Origin: Leuconostoc mesenteroides subsp. mesenteroides ATCC 8293
GTDB taxonomy: Bacteria; Bacillota; Bacilli; Lactobacillales; Lactobacillaceae
Assembly (NCBI RefSeq): GCF_000014445.1
Contig: NC_008531.1
Coordinates: 1,085,001-1,149,000, forward strand
Direction of reading: 5' to 3'
Length of the DNA: 64,000 nt
The notes under the pieces are model-generated. The model made no database searches, was not told the origin of the DNA, and saw only the letters and a program-made list of their open reading frames with translations. Made by a program: the position numbers and the translations under genes. Positions 48,865 to 58,114 of this stretch are shown here, piece by piece (positions within the stretch are counted from its first letter, which is position 1; the number at the start of each line of letters is the position of its first letter).

Positions 48865-49479
48865 TTAATAGATTAACAGTAATAGGTGCTGAAGAGTTCC
48901 GGCTTCTACTAAGACATATAGCCCTAATGAAACATACACAATTAACTGAACTAAATCGCCTTGTTTACCAAAAAATGCCTTTACGATTGGTACGTTTACC
49001 AACTTATATGCTGCCACAATCACAGCCGTCAAGATAATAATAAACAGGACTAAAATGACCGGTAAGATTTGAACATTTAGCATCGTAAAATATGGTATAT
49101 ATAGTGCCATATTATCGGCGCCACAGGCAGAAAAAGTGATTACCAACACGTTCCAAAGAATAGCGTCTGGTTTAATTATCTTTAATTTTTCTTCTATCTC
49201 TTCCCCTTCGTCTTCTTTACTAAAATACCCCCTTACCCCGATTATGATCGGAATAATACCCAACAATCCAAGAAGCCATTCCTCCGGAACTTGCTGTAAT
49301 GCAAGCGCAATAATAATTGAAGTAAGTACTAGTAATCCATTTCCTAAGTACGCGCCTAAAACAACTAATTTCGTATCATGTTTTGTACTATATTTTCCAA
49401 AGAGCAAGAGTAGAACAACAAAATAATCCGTTGTTGTCCCTATATAAGAAAAAATTGCTGTCAATACATCTTTTAACAT
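48865..49479 (-). CDS. cadD: CadD-family cadmium resistance transporter
   Basis: 204 residues, five or six membrane helices, with a charged cytoplasmic loop (KEDEGEEIEEKLKIIKPD) in the middle and the FSACGADNMALYIPYF motif typical of the CadD/LysE-like cadmium transporters. It exports or sequesters Cd(II), possibly Zn(II). Start ATG 49479 behind CAGGAG. An ArsR/CadC-type operator overlaps its promoter, but no cadC/cadX regulator is encoded next to it. Confidence 0.85.
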   Translation of the reverse strand: MLKDVLTAIFSYIGTTTDYFVVLLLLFGKYSTKHDTKLVVLGAYLGNGLLVLTSIIIALALQQVPEEWLLGLLGIIPIIIGVRGYFSKEDEGEEIEEKLKIIKPDAILWNVLVITFSACGADNMALYIPYFTMLNVQILPVILVLFIIILTAVIVAAYKLVNVPIVKAFFGKQGDLVQLIVYVSLGLYVLVEAGTLQHLLLLIY

Positions 49480-49492
49480 AAAAGTCTCCTGA

Positions 49493-49549
49493 TTTATACA
49501 TGAATTTATTTTCATGTATAAATAGTAACATACTTACTGGATTTTACAA
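49493..49549 (-). promoter_or_regulatory. cadD promoter with ArsR/CadC-type operator
   Basis: Minus-strand promoter TTGTAA (49544-49549), 16 bp, TACTAT (49522-49527). Next to the -10 lies a perfect 12-bp inverted repeat TTTATACATGAA (49493-49504) / TTCATGTATAAA (49511-49522), containing the TGAA-N6-TTCA core of ArsR/SmtB-family operators. Confidence 0.75.
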
Positions 49550-49566
49550 GTGTTTATTATGATATC

Positions 49567-49600
49567 AAAAAAAGAAACCAAATTTTATTGGTTTCTTTTT
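49567..49600. terminator. terminator of the cytidine deaminase gene
   Basis: AAAAAGAAACCAA / TTGGTTTCTTTTT with a 6-nt loop; functional on either strand. Confidence 0.85.
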
Positions 49601-49611
49601 GCTTAATATCA

Positions 49612-50025
49612 TCATTCACGCATATGTCCCCACCACTTAGGTAGTAGCTCTTTCAAGGTAACAGACTCTCTATTGTCATAATCTACCATAATTTCAGTAT
49701 TTTCGTTTTCTGAAGAAAGTTGCATTAAAAATTCACGGCAAACGCCACATGGCATACCCGTAATACCGACTGGAGCCTCATCTCTAAAAGCAATGAGTCG
49801 CTTTATTTTAGTTTGATCGCTATTTAAATACATATTCAACGCAGCTGTTCTCTCGGCACAAAGGTTCATTGTTCCACATAGACCTTCAATACAAAATCCA
49901 GTATATATATCGCCATTTTCTGCCTCCAAGGCACTAACAACATGATGCGCATAGATAAATTCATTTACTTCTGTCGGACGATACTGTTTTTTAGCAGCTT
50001 CATATAGCTTTTGCCAAATATCCAT
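49612..50025 (-). CDS. cytidine deaminase-like protein
   Basis: 137 residues. The zinc site is CAE at 56-58 (NLCAERTAAL) and PCGVC at 92-96 (Cys93, Cys96), as in homotetrameric cytidine/blasticidin-S deaminases. It converts (deoxy)cytidine or an analogue to the uridine form. The start ATG 50025 follows AAAGGGG; the upstream open frame has no ribosome site. Single-gene unit with a terminator. Confidence 0.88.
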   Translation of the reverse strand: MDIWQKLYEAAKKQYRPTEVNEFIYAHHVVSALEAENGDIYTGFCIEGLCGTMNLCAERTAALNMYLNSDQTKIKRLIAFRDEAPVGITGMPCGVCREFLMQLSSENENTEIMVDYDNRESVTLKELLPKWWGHMRE

Positions 50026-50212
50026 TTTATCAAACCCCTTTACATTACTGAGGATATTATAACACATGCCAAAGAATTGAATTAAAGTTACACATACGCT
50101 CTTATGATAAATATGTGTGGCTTTCAAATTCTCAGAATATTTTGTTTTAATAATTCACTCGTTTAAGTCATGATATAATGGTCTAAATAAATAACGAAAC
50201 TCAGGTTGTAAA

Positions 50213-50674
50213 ATGAATAACTGTGAAATATGCCGAAGAATAAAAATGATTGAAGAAGGCACTAATCCTTACTTTGTTGCTGAACTAGAAACAGGGTATG
50301 TTGTTATTGGTGATCATCAATATTTTGAAGGATATACTTTGTTTTTGTCTAAAAAACACGTAACCGAGCTGCATTATTTACAAACAGATTTCAAACGCAA
50401 ATTTTTGGAAGAAATGTGTCTTGTTAACGAAGCCGTTGCGCTAGCTTTTGACGCTGAAAAAATGAATTGTGAACTACTTGGTAACGGCGACGCACACGTC
50501 CATTGGCACTTATTCCCTAGGCACAAAAATGATACGCCAACACCAGGGCCAGTTTGGTGGTTAAACAGGAAAATCATGTTCAATGAAAATAACTGCCCAA
50601 CACAAGAAAAACTTACGCAACTAAGAAACAAGCTGTCTAGGGAATTAAAATTAGTTCTTCGTAAAAGTATATAA
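50213..50674 (+). CDS. HIT-family protein
   Basis: 153 residues. The histidine triad AHVHWHLFPRH places His95, His97 and His99 as the nucleotidyl-binding motif, and CEICRRI at the N-terminus looks like half of a zinc site. HIT enzymes hydrolyse or transfer nucleoside monophosphates from dinucleotides or adenylated compounds. Stand-alone gene, divergent from the cytidine deaminase, with a TATAAT-like -10 about 50170. ATG 50213 has a weak ribosome site. Confidence 0.88.
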   Translation: MNNCEICRRIKMIEEGTNPYFVAELETGYVVIGDHQYFEGYTLFLSKKHVTELHYLQTDFKRKFLEEMCLVNEAVALAFDAEKMNCELLGNGDAHVHWHLFPRHKNDTPTPGPVWWLNRKIMFNENNCPTQEKLTQLRNKLSRELKLVLRKSI

Positions 50675-50779
50675 AAAAGTTACGTCTTTGCTTAAATAGC
50701 AAGTTTATACAATACCTTCTTTTTAGAACATGTTTTAATAATATACATGGAAAATTTTGCAAAGAAGGAAAAATTAAAA

Positions 50780-51187
50780 ATGAAAATGAAGTGTGTTGTA
50801 ATAGTAGATCCTGAACTGCCAATTGGTCTGGTTGCCAATACAGCAAGCATATTAGGTCGTTCATTAGGAAAAGCGCATCCTGAAATCAACGGAGAAGATA
50901 CTTACGATAAAAATGATCAACTTTACCCTGGCATTGTCAATATCCCTATTCCTATTTTAAAAGCTGATTCAAATAAAATTAACGAGATTCACCGTCAAGC
51001 TAACCAGTATGAAGAAATTGAGGTTATTTCGTTTGTGGACGTAGCACAACAAGTCAATAATTATGAAGAATATAAAGCAAAGCTCAAGCAGAGTACAGAT
51101 GAGGATCTTAACTTTTTGGGGATTTGTTTATATGGCAGCGAAAAGAAAGTCAATCATTTTAGCGGCAGCTTACCAATGTTAAGATAA
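50780..51187 (+). CDS. DUF2000-family protein
   Basis: 135 residues from ATG 50780 (MKMKCVVIVDPELP) behind AAGGAAAAA; the upstream in-frame start is less well supported. The N-terminal segment PIGLVANTASILGRSLG and the later IPIPILKAD are typical of DUF2000, a peptidyl-tRNA-hydrolase-like fold of unknown role. Its last 9 nt overlap the 3' end of the convergent AraC-type regulator gene, a frequent partner of DUF2000 genes. Confidence 0.8.
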   Translation: MKMKCVVIVDPELPIGLVANTASILGRSLGKAHPEINGEDTYDKNDQLYPGIVNIPIPILKADSNKINEIHRQANQYEEIEVISFVDVAQQVNNYEEYKAKLKQSTDEDLNFLGICLYGSEKKVNHFSGSLPMLR

Positions 51188-51955
51188 TTGTAATTGATAC
51201 TTTTTTGGTGAAACACCGTGATATTGCTTGAAAAGTTTGTCAAAATGACTTTCGTCAAAAAAACCATTTTGATGAGCAATTTCCGACATCGACAAATTTG
51301 TATTATCTAACAAGTCCTTCACAGCTCTATTCATACGATAGTTCATTAAATATTTTGCTGGTGAGATATGAAAAGTTTCTTTGAACAAACGAGTAAAGTA
51401 ATATTTACTCAATCCTGATATGTTAGCTAGTGTCTCTACTTTACACTCACTATGAAAATTATTAGAAATATAATGTTGAACACTTTCGAATCGTCTAGTC
51501 TCCATATTTTCTACTGAATTCACGGTCCAAAAAGATAATATTTCTTCATCATCGAGTACATTAATGATTTTCGTCAATATATTCGTAGGAGACAGTTCAT
51601 ATACAGCAGAATCCATAATCATTTTAACCTGCTGCATTTGCCTGCTAGTTAATTTAATCGTCATTGGTTGATTAAACTGATCTTCAAGTGCATTCGATGC
51701 TATATATAGCATCGTGTAGCGCCAGTTCACTATGTCTATTGGCTGACACCAATGGACTAACTGACTAGGAATAATGACCAAAGTATTCTTTTTAATGTGC
51801 CTCACTTTATCAATATTTGCAATACAACTGCCACCTTCAACAATGCCAATCGATAAAAAATCATGATATTGATATCTTGCAGTTTGAAGTTCGTGTGCGC
51901 ATCTTTTTATAATTAGGCTCTGATTTACAAGGCTTCTACTGTAATTAATTGTCAT
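51179..51955 (-). CDS. AraC-family transcriptional regulator (DUF2000-linked)
   Basis: 258 residues. The N-terminal about 140 form a cupin-like ligand domain; the C-terminal 95 hold two helix-turn-helix motifs (VETLANISGLSKYYFTRLF and MSEIAHQNGFFDESHFDKLF) of AraC type. It is convergent with the DUF2000 gene and overlaps it by 9 nt, so it may regulate that gene or itself. No clear operator found. Confidence 0.88.
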   Translation of the reverse strand: MTINYSRSLVNQSLIIKRCAHELQTARYQYHDFLSIGIVEGGSCIANIDKVRHIKKNTLVIIPSQLVHWCQPIDIVNWRYTMLYIASNALEDQFNQPMTIKLTSRQMQQVKMIMDSAVYELSPTNILTKIINVLDDEEILSFWTVNSVENMETRRFESVQHYISNNFHSECKVETLANISGLSKYYFTRLFKETFHISPAKYLMNYRMNRAVKDLLDNTNLSMSEIAHQNGFFDESHFDKLFKQYHGVSPKKYQLQLS

Positions 51956-51987
51956 ACGATATATTATATCCTAACTTCTAGTAATTT

Positions 51988-52016
51988 AAAAAAGCAGATG
52001 ACAAGTCTGCTTTTTT
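51988..52016 (-). terminator. terminator of the two-component operon
   Basis: AAAAAGCAGA / TCTGCTTTTTT with a 7-nt loop, 15 nt after the response-regulator stop. Confidence 0.85.
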
Positions 52017-52031
52017 AGTACGAAAAATATG

Positions 52032-52679
52032 TTAATCAATATCAATCAGATTATTTTTAACAGCTAAAGCCACGGCTTGAACTCCTGTTGATACGTTCAT
52101 TTTGATGTAAATGTCAGTTAAATTAGACTTTATAGTCCGTTCTGAAAGATGCATCTCTAGAGCAATGAGCTTAATTTTAACCCCTCGAGCAACACGAGAT
52201 AATATTTTAAGTTCTTTTTCTGATAAATTGTAGTCTTGTGTTTCTCCTGGACTTGTTTCTGTATGATTCTGAGAGAATAGAATGTCTGAAATCTGGTTTT
52301 GTAACACCATGTTTCCAGTTATTGCACTATCAATTGTTGTAAAAATCGTTTCGATACTAGCATCTTTTAATAAATAACCCTTCGCTCCTAACTTCAACAT
52401 CCGCTGTATATTCACAACATTATCAAAGGTTGACAGTACCACGACAGGAAGGTCCGGAAAATGATCATGAATGAAAGACATAACCTCAAAGCCATCCTTT
52501 TTAGGCATTTTAATGTCTAATAGAACTAAGTCAACTTGAGATTTCTTGATAATATCAATAGCTTCATCCCCATCAGCTGCTTCATAAGCAACATCGTAAT
52601 CTGAATGACTTTCAAAAATTAATTTAATTCCTTCACGAATAATAAAATGATTATCAACAATCATTATCTTACTGGTCAT
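52032..52679 (-). CDS. NarL/LuxR-type response regulator
   Basis: 215 residues. The receiver domain has the phospho-acceptor Asp55 (LVLLDIKMPKKDG) with Asp9 nearby; the C-terminal LuxR helix-turn-helix (LSEKELKILSRVARGVKIKLIALEMHLSERTIKSNLT) binds DNA. It overlaps the kinase gene by 11 nt. The adjacent MMPL transporter gene, on the same strand upstream of the kinase, is the likely target. Confidence 0.92.
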   Translation of the reverse strand: MTSKIMIVDNHFIIREGIKLIFESHSDYDVAYEAADGDEAIDIIKKSQVDLVLLDIKMPKKDGFEVMSFIHDHFPDLPVVVLSTFDNVVNIQRMLKLGAKGYLLKDASIETIFTTIDSAITGNMVLQNQISDILFSQNHTETSPGETQDYNLSEKELKILSRVARGVKIKLIALEMHLSERTIKSNLTDIYIKMNVSTGVQAVALAVKNNLIDID

Positions 52680-53877
52680 TTTGCCACCTCAATTTAGTTG
52701 GAATTTGAATTTGAATTTCAGTCCCTTCACCTATATGGCTTTTGACTAATAGCTTACCTTCCAATTGTTCCACACGCTCTTGGATTGATTTAAGGCCAAA
52801 GTGCTTGTGTTTTCTTTTGCCATTTTCCACATTAAAGCCAACGCCATAATCAATAATGCTAATCCGTAATTGATCATCCATGTCAATTTTAACAATTGCG
52901 ACATCTGTTTTGGAATGCCTAACCACATTTGTCAACGATTCAGAAATAATTCTAGATACTTCCTCGTACACATCTTCAGAAACACGCATATCTGAAGTGC
53001 TTTTTATGCGCACACTTAGACCATAATTTTCATAAAACACTTTTGACAATAACTCAAGTCGATCATATAAATTGATGTTTTTGCTGTTATCTTTTCGCAT
53101 ATCAAAGACAATTTCACGTGCTTCCTTTAGTGTTGTTCGTGACAATGAAATCGTTTTTTCTATCTCTTCACTAGCCCGTTCAGTTTTATCAGATGCCATC
53201 AAGGATTTAATTCCTTCTAATTGCATTGTCACGCCGGCTAACCCTTGCATAAGCGTGTCATGAAGATCTCGGCCAATACGGTTTCGTTCATTTTGCTTCG
53301 AAATTTCTTTGACTTCTGTATAGGTCAATTGTAACTCATCCAGTAAATGCTGAGTTTTAACTAACTCACTAACTTGCCTTTGATAGAATCGCCATGCCAA
53401 GAAAATAATTACATTGAGAAAAGTAGAAGCTTGCAATACAATCAACGCCATTAAGGGACCAAAATTAACCCACTCTATTATAAGAAACACAACCTGAAGT
53501 GGCACTAATAATAAGGCCATTTTTTTGAACTCGATGTTAAACAACGTCAATAATTGTAAACCGACTACTGGCAACATGCCCATATATAGAACAACTTCAG
53601 AAGGAATAAGCAAAATACCTGCCAGAACAATCAAAATAAATTGCGCAGAAATAAAGAATTTTTTACTAAAATTGATGACCGTCCTACTAAAAAAGTTTAA
53701 ACACAAATGCAAAAACACCACATTGAAAAACAATGCAGAGTTTATTGATTGGACAGCACCATATTCGGTTTTAAAATAGGACGCTAAGAAGTAAATCATC
53801 ATACTCCAAAAAATCATTGGCCAACGGTATATCATCATGATATGCTTATTCATTTCAACATCTAGATTTTTTCTCAT
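52669..53877 (-). CDS. sensor histidine kinase (HisKA_3)
   Basis: 402 residues from ATG 53877, behind GGAAGGGAA. Five or six membrane helices (about 15-165) have very short loops, so the signal is probably sensed in the membrane, as in envelope-stress kinases. A coiled linker leads to the HisKA_3 motif NRIGRDLHDTLMQG (His206) and the HATPase domain (SLTNVVRHSKTD, DYGVGFN, HFGLKSIQERV). Partner of the LuxR-type regulator downstream. Confidence 0.92.
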   Translation of the reverse strand: MRKNLDVEMNKHIMMIYRWPMIFWSMMIYFLASYFKTEYGAVQSINSALFFNVVFLHLCLNFFSRTVINFSKKFFISAQFILIVLAGILLIPSEVVLYMGMLPVVGLQLLTLFNIEFKKMALLLVPLQVVFLIIEWVNFGPLMALIVLQASTFLNVIIFLAWRFYQRQVSELVKTQHLLDELQLTYTEVKEISKQNERNRIGRDLHDTLMQGLAGVTMQLEGIKSLMASDKTERASEEIEKTISLSRTTLKEAREIVFDMRKDNSKNINLYDRLELLSKVFYENYGLSVRIKSTSDMRVSEDVYEEVSRIISESLTNVVRHSKTDVAIVKIDMDDQLRISIIDYGVGFNVENGKRKHKHFGLKSIQERVEQLEGKLLVKSHIGEGTEIQIQIPTKLRWQNDQ

Positions 53878-53954
53878 ACGTAGATTCCCTTCCAAAAACA
53901 TTCATACTCAATTATTTTATCATAGTACCAAACTTATAGAACTGATATTAGTGA

Positions 53955-56069
53955 TTAATCGATTTTTACGTTAGGCAATATTTTATCCAACCATTTTGGC
54001 AGGTACCAACTCGCCTTTCCAAACAGATCAATTGTAGCTGGTACAAGAATTAGTCTTACCAATATCGCATCGAACAAGATTCCAGATGCTAATACTAATC
54101 CCATCGACTTTACAATGGCATCACTAGCGAAAATAAATCCAGAGAAGACCGCCATCATAATAAGTGCCGCCGCCACGACAGCTGGTCCACTATCTCGCAT
54201 GCCTAAGATTACTGCCTGCCTAGTGTTCTCTGTTTTTAGATAGTGCTCGCGAATTCGACTGACCAAGAAGACTTCATAATCCATAGCTAATCCAAACATA
54301 ATACCAATAACAAGAACTGGTAAGAAATTAAGTATTGCGCCCTTGGCTGGAATACCAAACAAGTTAATGAAGTGGCCATCTTGTGCTATAAACACAATAG
54401 CGCCCAATGTTGCCCCTAATGATAACACAAATCCTAGCACCGCAACCAATGGAATCAGCAAGGATCTAAATACGACTGTCAACAAAATGAATGCGAATAG
54501 CACGATAATAATTGCGAACTTTGGCAAAGCCTTCATTAATGCATCAGACATATCGATATTGATGGCAGTAGATCCTGTAACATACAACCTTGGCAAACCC
54601 TTTTTTTGATTCAAGTCACGTATCTTATGAACGAGCTTCTTAGTTTTAACAGCATTGGCATCCGTTTTGGGAATGACCGTAATCATCTGATAATCGTTAT
54701 CTTTACTTGGCATAGCTTGTGAAACAGTGGCTACATTTCCTAAATCTTTAATCTCATTAACACTATCGCTCACCTTTACCATGTTATCTGTTTTTAGTAA
54801 CACGACCAATGTTGCTTGACTACCCTCGCCATAGGCTTCTGTCATCAAATCATATGCGCGTCGTTCAGTTAGTTTTTCTGACTTAACCGAATCGTTAGGT
54901 AGTCCAAGGTTAATATGTGTGAATGGTGTTGCAATAACACCCAGTACCACGACCACCAACATTGTTAATAGTAACTTATATTTGGTTACTAGCTCACCCC
55001 AACCACCTTCAATGCGCATTTTACTTGCAAATTGTAACAATCGGTTTGGCTTTTTGCCGGTAACTCGATCACCTAATACGACCAGCATCGCTGGTACAAA
55101 AGTCAAGGAAGTTAAAATTGCAGTAAGAATGGCCAAAGAAGCAGTAATACCCATCACTGAGAGCATATCAATGCCAAGGACTGTCATACCTAATAAAGCG
55201 ACAATGACTGTTGCCCCAGCAAATATCACCGACGTACCTGCGGTAGACATCGCTGCCGATAAGGCATCTTTTTTTGATTTATTTTGCTGTAATTCTTGTC
55301 TGTAACGTGAAATGATAAATAAAGCATAATCAATTCCGACTGCCAATCCCATCATTCCAACTAATGACATTGAGAAAGTTGCTACTGATAAGAAGTTCGT
55401 TGAAATCAAAACCAACATCATACCAGTCACCAGACCCAATAGAGCTGATAAAATAGGAATTCCAGCGACCAATAGTGAAGCAAAAGTAATTGCTAAAATC
55501 ACAAATGCAATAGCCAAGCCAACCACTTCAGCCTGCTCACCATTATCCATACCTGAAATCGTAACATCATTTGAAGTTAGTTCTGTTTGAATACTTTTGT
55601 GTCGTGTAATCTTTATTGACTTCTCTAATGCGTCAACTGTTTTTTCTGAAACATTTTCGCCTTTTTGCTTATATATCACCCTAGCTGTAGCAGTCATGCC
55701 ATCTTTACTGTAACTATTTAACATAGCTGGCAAAATCACCATTTTGACATGGCTGTTTTTTTGTACATCTTGAAATAGTTCTGCCATGACTTGCTGATTT
55801 TTATCAGTAGTTAATGCTTTACCATTATTTGAGTGTAGTACAATTTGTACCTGACCACCATTTTGCCTAGTACTTGGAAACTCCTTTTCCATTAGTTTAT
55901 TAGCTCTTTCAGACTGTGACCCCTGAATAGACATCCCCGCACTATCAAAATGAATACCAAAGCTAAGAGCCGCACCAACTGATACAGCAATTGTTATGAA
56001 AAATGCCACAATTGTCAGCTTGGCATGCCGATATATCCACCGTCCTAATTTACTAAGTAATTGCCCCAT
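53955..56069 (-). CDS. MMPL/RND-type membrane transporter
   Basis: 704 residues with about twelve membrane helices in two halves, each half preceded by a large extracytoplasmic domain (about 35-185 and 395-505), and conserved GxxDYxxF segments (GLAVGIDYALFIIS and FGLAMDYEVFLVS). MMPL proteins export lipids, peptides or drugs using the proton gradient. It sits directly upstream of the sensor kinase gene on the same strand, and an inverted repeat lies before it, suggesting control by the two-component system. Confidence 0.9.
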   Translation of the reverse strand: MGQLLSKLGRWIYRHAKLTIVAFFITIAVSVGAALSFGIHFDSAGMSIQGSQSERANKLMEKEFPSTRQNGGQVQIVLHSNNGKALTTDKNQQVMAELFQDVQKNSHVKMVILPAMLNSYSKDGMTATARVIYKQKGENVSEKTVDALEKSIKITRHKSIQTELTSNDVTISGMDNGEQAEVVGLAIAFVILAITFASLLVAGIPILSALLGLVTGMMLVLISTNFLSVATFSMSLVGMMGLAVGIDYALFIISRYRQELQQNKSKKDALSAAMSTAGTSVIFAGATVIVALLGMTVLGIDMLSVMGITASLAILTAILTSLTFVPAMLVVLGDRVTGKKPNRLLQFASKMRIEGGWGELVTKYKLLLTMLVVVVLGVIATPFTHINLGLPNDSVKSEKLTERRAYDLMTEAYGEGSQATLVVLLKTDNMVKVSDSVNEIKDLGNVATVSQAMPSKDNDYQMITVIPKTDANAVKTKKLVHKIRDLNQKKGLPRLYVTGSTAINIDMSDALMKALPKFAIIIVLFAFILLTVVFRSLLIPLVAVLGFVLSLGATLGAIVFIAQDGHFINLFGIPAKGAILNFLPVLVIGIMFGLAMDYEVFLVSRIREHYLKTENTRQAVILGMRDSGPAVVAAALIMMAVFSGFIFASDAIVKSMGLVLASGILFDAILVRLILVPATIDLFGKASWYLPKWLDKILPNVKID

Positions 56070-56136
56070 TAATATATTTCTCCTTCTAAGTTAATATATT
56101 GACTATATCAACAAAAAGAGACTTACACATCGTACC

Positions 56137-56159
56137 AAAGGGCACACTTTTTGCCCTTT
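56137..56159. promoter_or_regulatory. candidate operator between the MMPL and GNAT genes
   Basis: AAAGGGCA (56137-56144) and TGCCCTTT (56152-56159) form an 8-bp inverted repeat with a 7-nt spacer, and a third half-site TAGGGCAA follows. It lies between divergent genes with poor -35 elements; the LuxR-type regulator encoded nearby is a possible binder (inference). Confidence 0.55.
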
Positions 56160-56213
56160 AGGGCAATTGTGATTGATATGGTATACTAAGTAACTAAATA
56201 CGAGGAGATAACA

Positions 56214-56675
56214 ATGTTAAGATTAGAAAAAATGACAGCAACGCATTTTGATGACTATATGAGTAGATCAATCAAAGAATACGCTTTGGAAAAAGTGCAA
56301 GCTGGTAGTTGGACACAGGAAGATTCGCTGGGTAATGCAAAACTAACATATGACCGACTATTGCCAGATGGATTAAACACTCCAGATAACTTTCTCTTCT
56401 CCATTATCAATGATGACAACGTTATTGGCTATATTTGGCTTGGAGCAGACAGTGAAAACAAGAACATCGCTTTTATTTTTGACTTTGAAATTTACGATAC
56501 CTATCAAAATAATGGTTTTGGCTCTCAAGCCATTGCACTAGCTTCCACAAAAGCAAAAGCGCTGGGGTTCACCTCAATTGGCTTACATGTTTTTGGTACT
56601 AATTCTCGCGCTATACATGTTTACGAGAAAACTGGCTTTGAAATAACTGATATAAAGATGCAGAAAAAACTATAA
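56214..56675 (+). CDS. GNAT-family N-acetyltransferase
   Basis: 153 residues with the GNAT fold: IGYIWLGADSENKNIAFIFDFEIYDTYQNNGFGSQAI contains the acetyl-CoA loop (Q/RxxGxG/A as QNNGFG), and NSRAIHVYEKTGFEI is the typical C-terminal motif. The substrate is unknown. ATG 56214 follows AGGAG; the -10 TATACT is about 56180. Divergent from the MMPL gene and followed by a very strong terminator. Confidence 0.88.
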   Translation: MLRLEKMTATHFDDYMSRSIKEYALEKVQAGSWTQEDSLGNAKLTYDRLLPDGLNTPDNFLFSIINDDNVIGYIWLGADSENKNIAFIFDFEIYDTYQNNGFGSQAIALASTKAKALGFTSIGLHVFGTNSRAIHVYEKTGFEITDIKMQKKL

Positions 56676-56719
56676 AAAAAGAGCAGAGATATAGTCAACT
56701 ATATCTCTGCTCTTTTTTT
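56674..56719. terminator. strong bidirectional terminator
   Basis: About 20 bp perfect stem (GAGCAGAGATATAGT / ACTATATCTCTGCTC flanked by A and T runs) with a 4-nt loop, between the convergent GNAT and FAD oxidase genes. Confidence 0.92.
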
Positions 56720-58088
56720 ATGCATATCTAGATTGGTTTATGATGTGTTTTGAATCATATTTTTTAACAACCTTTTGCAATCGTTCACGCGTATCACGTG
56801 ACCATGCTTTTGTTGTTTCTGACTTACTGGTATCACTGGAATAAGCACCATACACACCACATCCATGCTCTTGTAGCGGTTTGAATAATTGATTCAATAA
56901 ACCTGATTGTGTGATGTCTCCCCACATAGCAACAAACAACGTTGCCTCACGAAATGACCAAGCATCAAAATCAGGCGACAACTGATTTATAGGACCATCA
57001 ATAGCGCGCACTTCAATACCCATGACTGCACTAGATTTTAACATGGTATGCAATGCATTCAGTAAATGATCATCAATTTTAGTTAACAGTACATTTTTGA
57101 CATAGACGTTATTCGCCCCTTCGTGTGGTAAATGCGGTGCCTGGACTAATGTATGATAACTCAAATTGCTCTCATCTTGCTTTTCAACTTTGGCGATGTT
57201 TAGTGCGTCAGTAAAATATTTTTCGCACAAATCTGTTTTTTCACCGCACCAGATGTTAGTTGCCTGCACCGAAATAATACTTGAATTACTGTCATTTTTG
57301 GTTAGCATTAATAAACTACTCATATCTTCAGTCGCAGTTGTTATCCAAGAATGCCATGCAAACAAAAAATGTGATAAGTCGAATACGTTATATGATAACT
57401 TTTGCAAACCGATTGGTACTCTTTGTCCTGATTTTGCTGGTTCGACTTTGTCGGCTTGAAAAATAAACTCAGTAACGATACCGACTTGTGAACCTCCGCC
57501 ACGAATTGCCCAAAATAGGTCGCTATTTTCTTCTTTGTTAACATTACGCTTCTTGCCATCAGCGGTAATGATAGTTGCACCTAGTATTTGATCAGTGGTC
57601 AATCCTTGTTTCCGCACGAGTAAACCTAACCCACCGGAAGTTGCTAAACCACCAACGCCGGTGTCGCCAAAGTCACCACTAGACAAAACTAAATCGGCTT
57701 TACTAATTTTGTCAGCCACGTCACCCCAAACTGCACCGGCTTGGACTTTAACAAGACCTTTAGCCTCATCAAGTATGTTTACTTGGTTCATCTGTGATAG
57801 GTCAATAATGATACCACCATCATTAACTGAATAATTAGTTATGCCGTGCCCACCACTACGAACAGAAAAAGGAATTTGATGTCCAACAAAACGCTGCACA
57901 TTTCCAGCGTACTCAACCACGTGCGAAACTTGTTCATCATTTTCAGCCATGAATACTAATCTAGGATGCCCTACCTTAAAATAATTAGAACTAACAGACT
58001 CGTACTTACCGCTATTTTTTGTAACTGCTATGTTACTTAATGTGGCGGGTAACGCTGGCCATTTCTGTTGATTATCACTGTCTGTCAT
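56718..58088 (-). CDS. FAD-linked oxidase (berberine bridge enzyme-like)
   Basis: 456 residues. The FAD-binding type 4 domain has PFSVRSGGHGITNYS with His81, the 8-alpha-histidyl FAD attachment site. The Cys of the second covalent link is absent (GDTGVGG in place of the Cys-containing motif), so FAD is probably bound by one bond. The C-terminal BBE motif (LQKVVKKYDSKHIIN) is present. Such enzymes oxidise sugars, alcohols or secondary metabolites. It follows an MFS transporter by 26 nt on the same strand, so the pair is probably one operon. Confidence 0.87.
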   Translation of the reverse strand: MTDSDNQQKWPALPATLSNIAVTKNSGKYESVSSNYFKVGHPRLVFMAENDEQVSHVVEYAGNVQRFVGHQIPFSVRSGGHGITNYSVNDGGIIIDLSQMNQVNILDEAKGLVKVQAGAVWGDVADKISKADLVLSSGDFGDTGVGGLATSGGLGLLVRKQGLTTDQILGATIITADGKKRNVNKEENSDLFWAIRGGGSQVGIVTEFIFQADKVEPAKSGQRVPIGLQKLSYNVFDLSHFLFAWHSWITTATEDMSSLLMLTKNDSNSSIISVQATNIWCGEKTDLCEKYFTDALNIAKVEKQDESNLSYHTLVQAPHLPHEGANNVYVKNVLLTKIDDHLLNALHTMLKSSAVMGIEVRAIDGPINQLSPDFDAWSFREATLFVAMWGDITQSGLLNQLFKPLQEHGCGVYGAYSSDTSKSETTKAWSRDTRERLQKVVKKYDSKHIINQSRYA

Positions 58089-58114
58089 TAGACTAATTTC
58101 TCCTTTACTATGAA

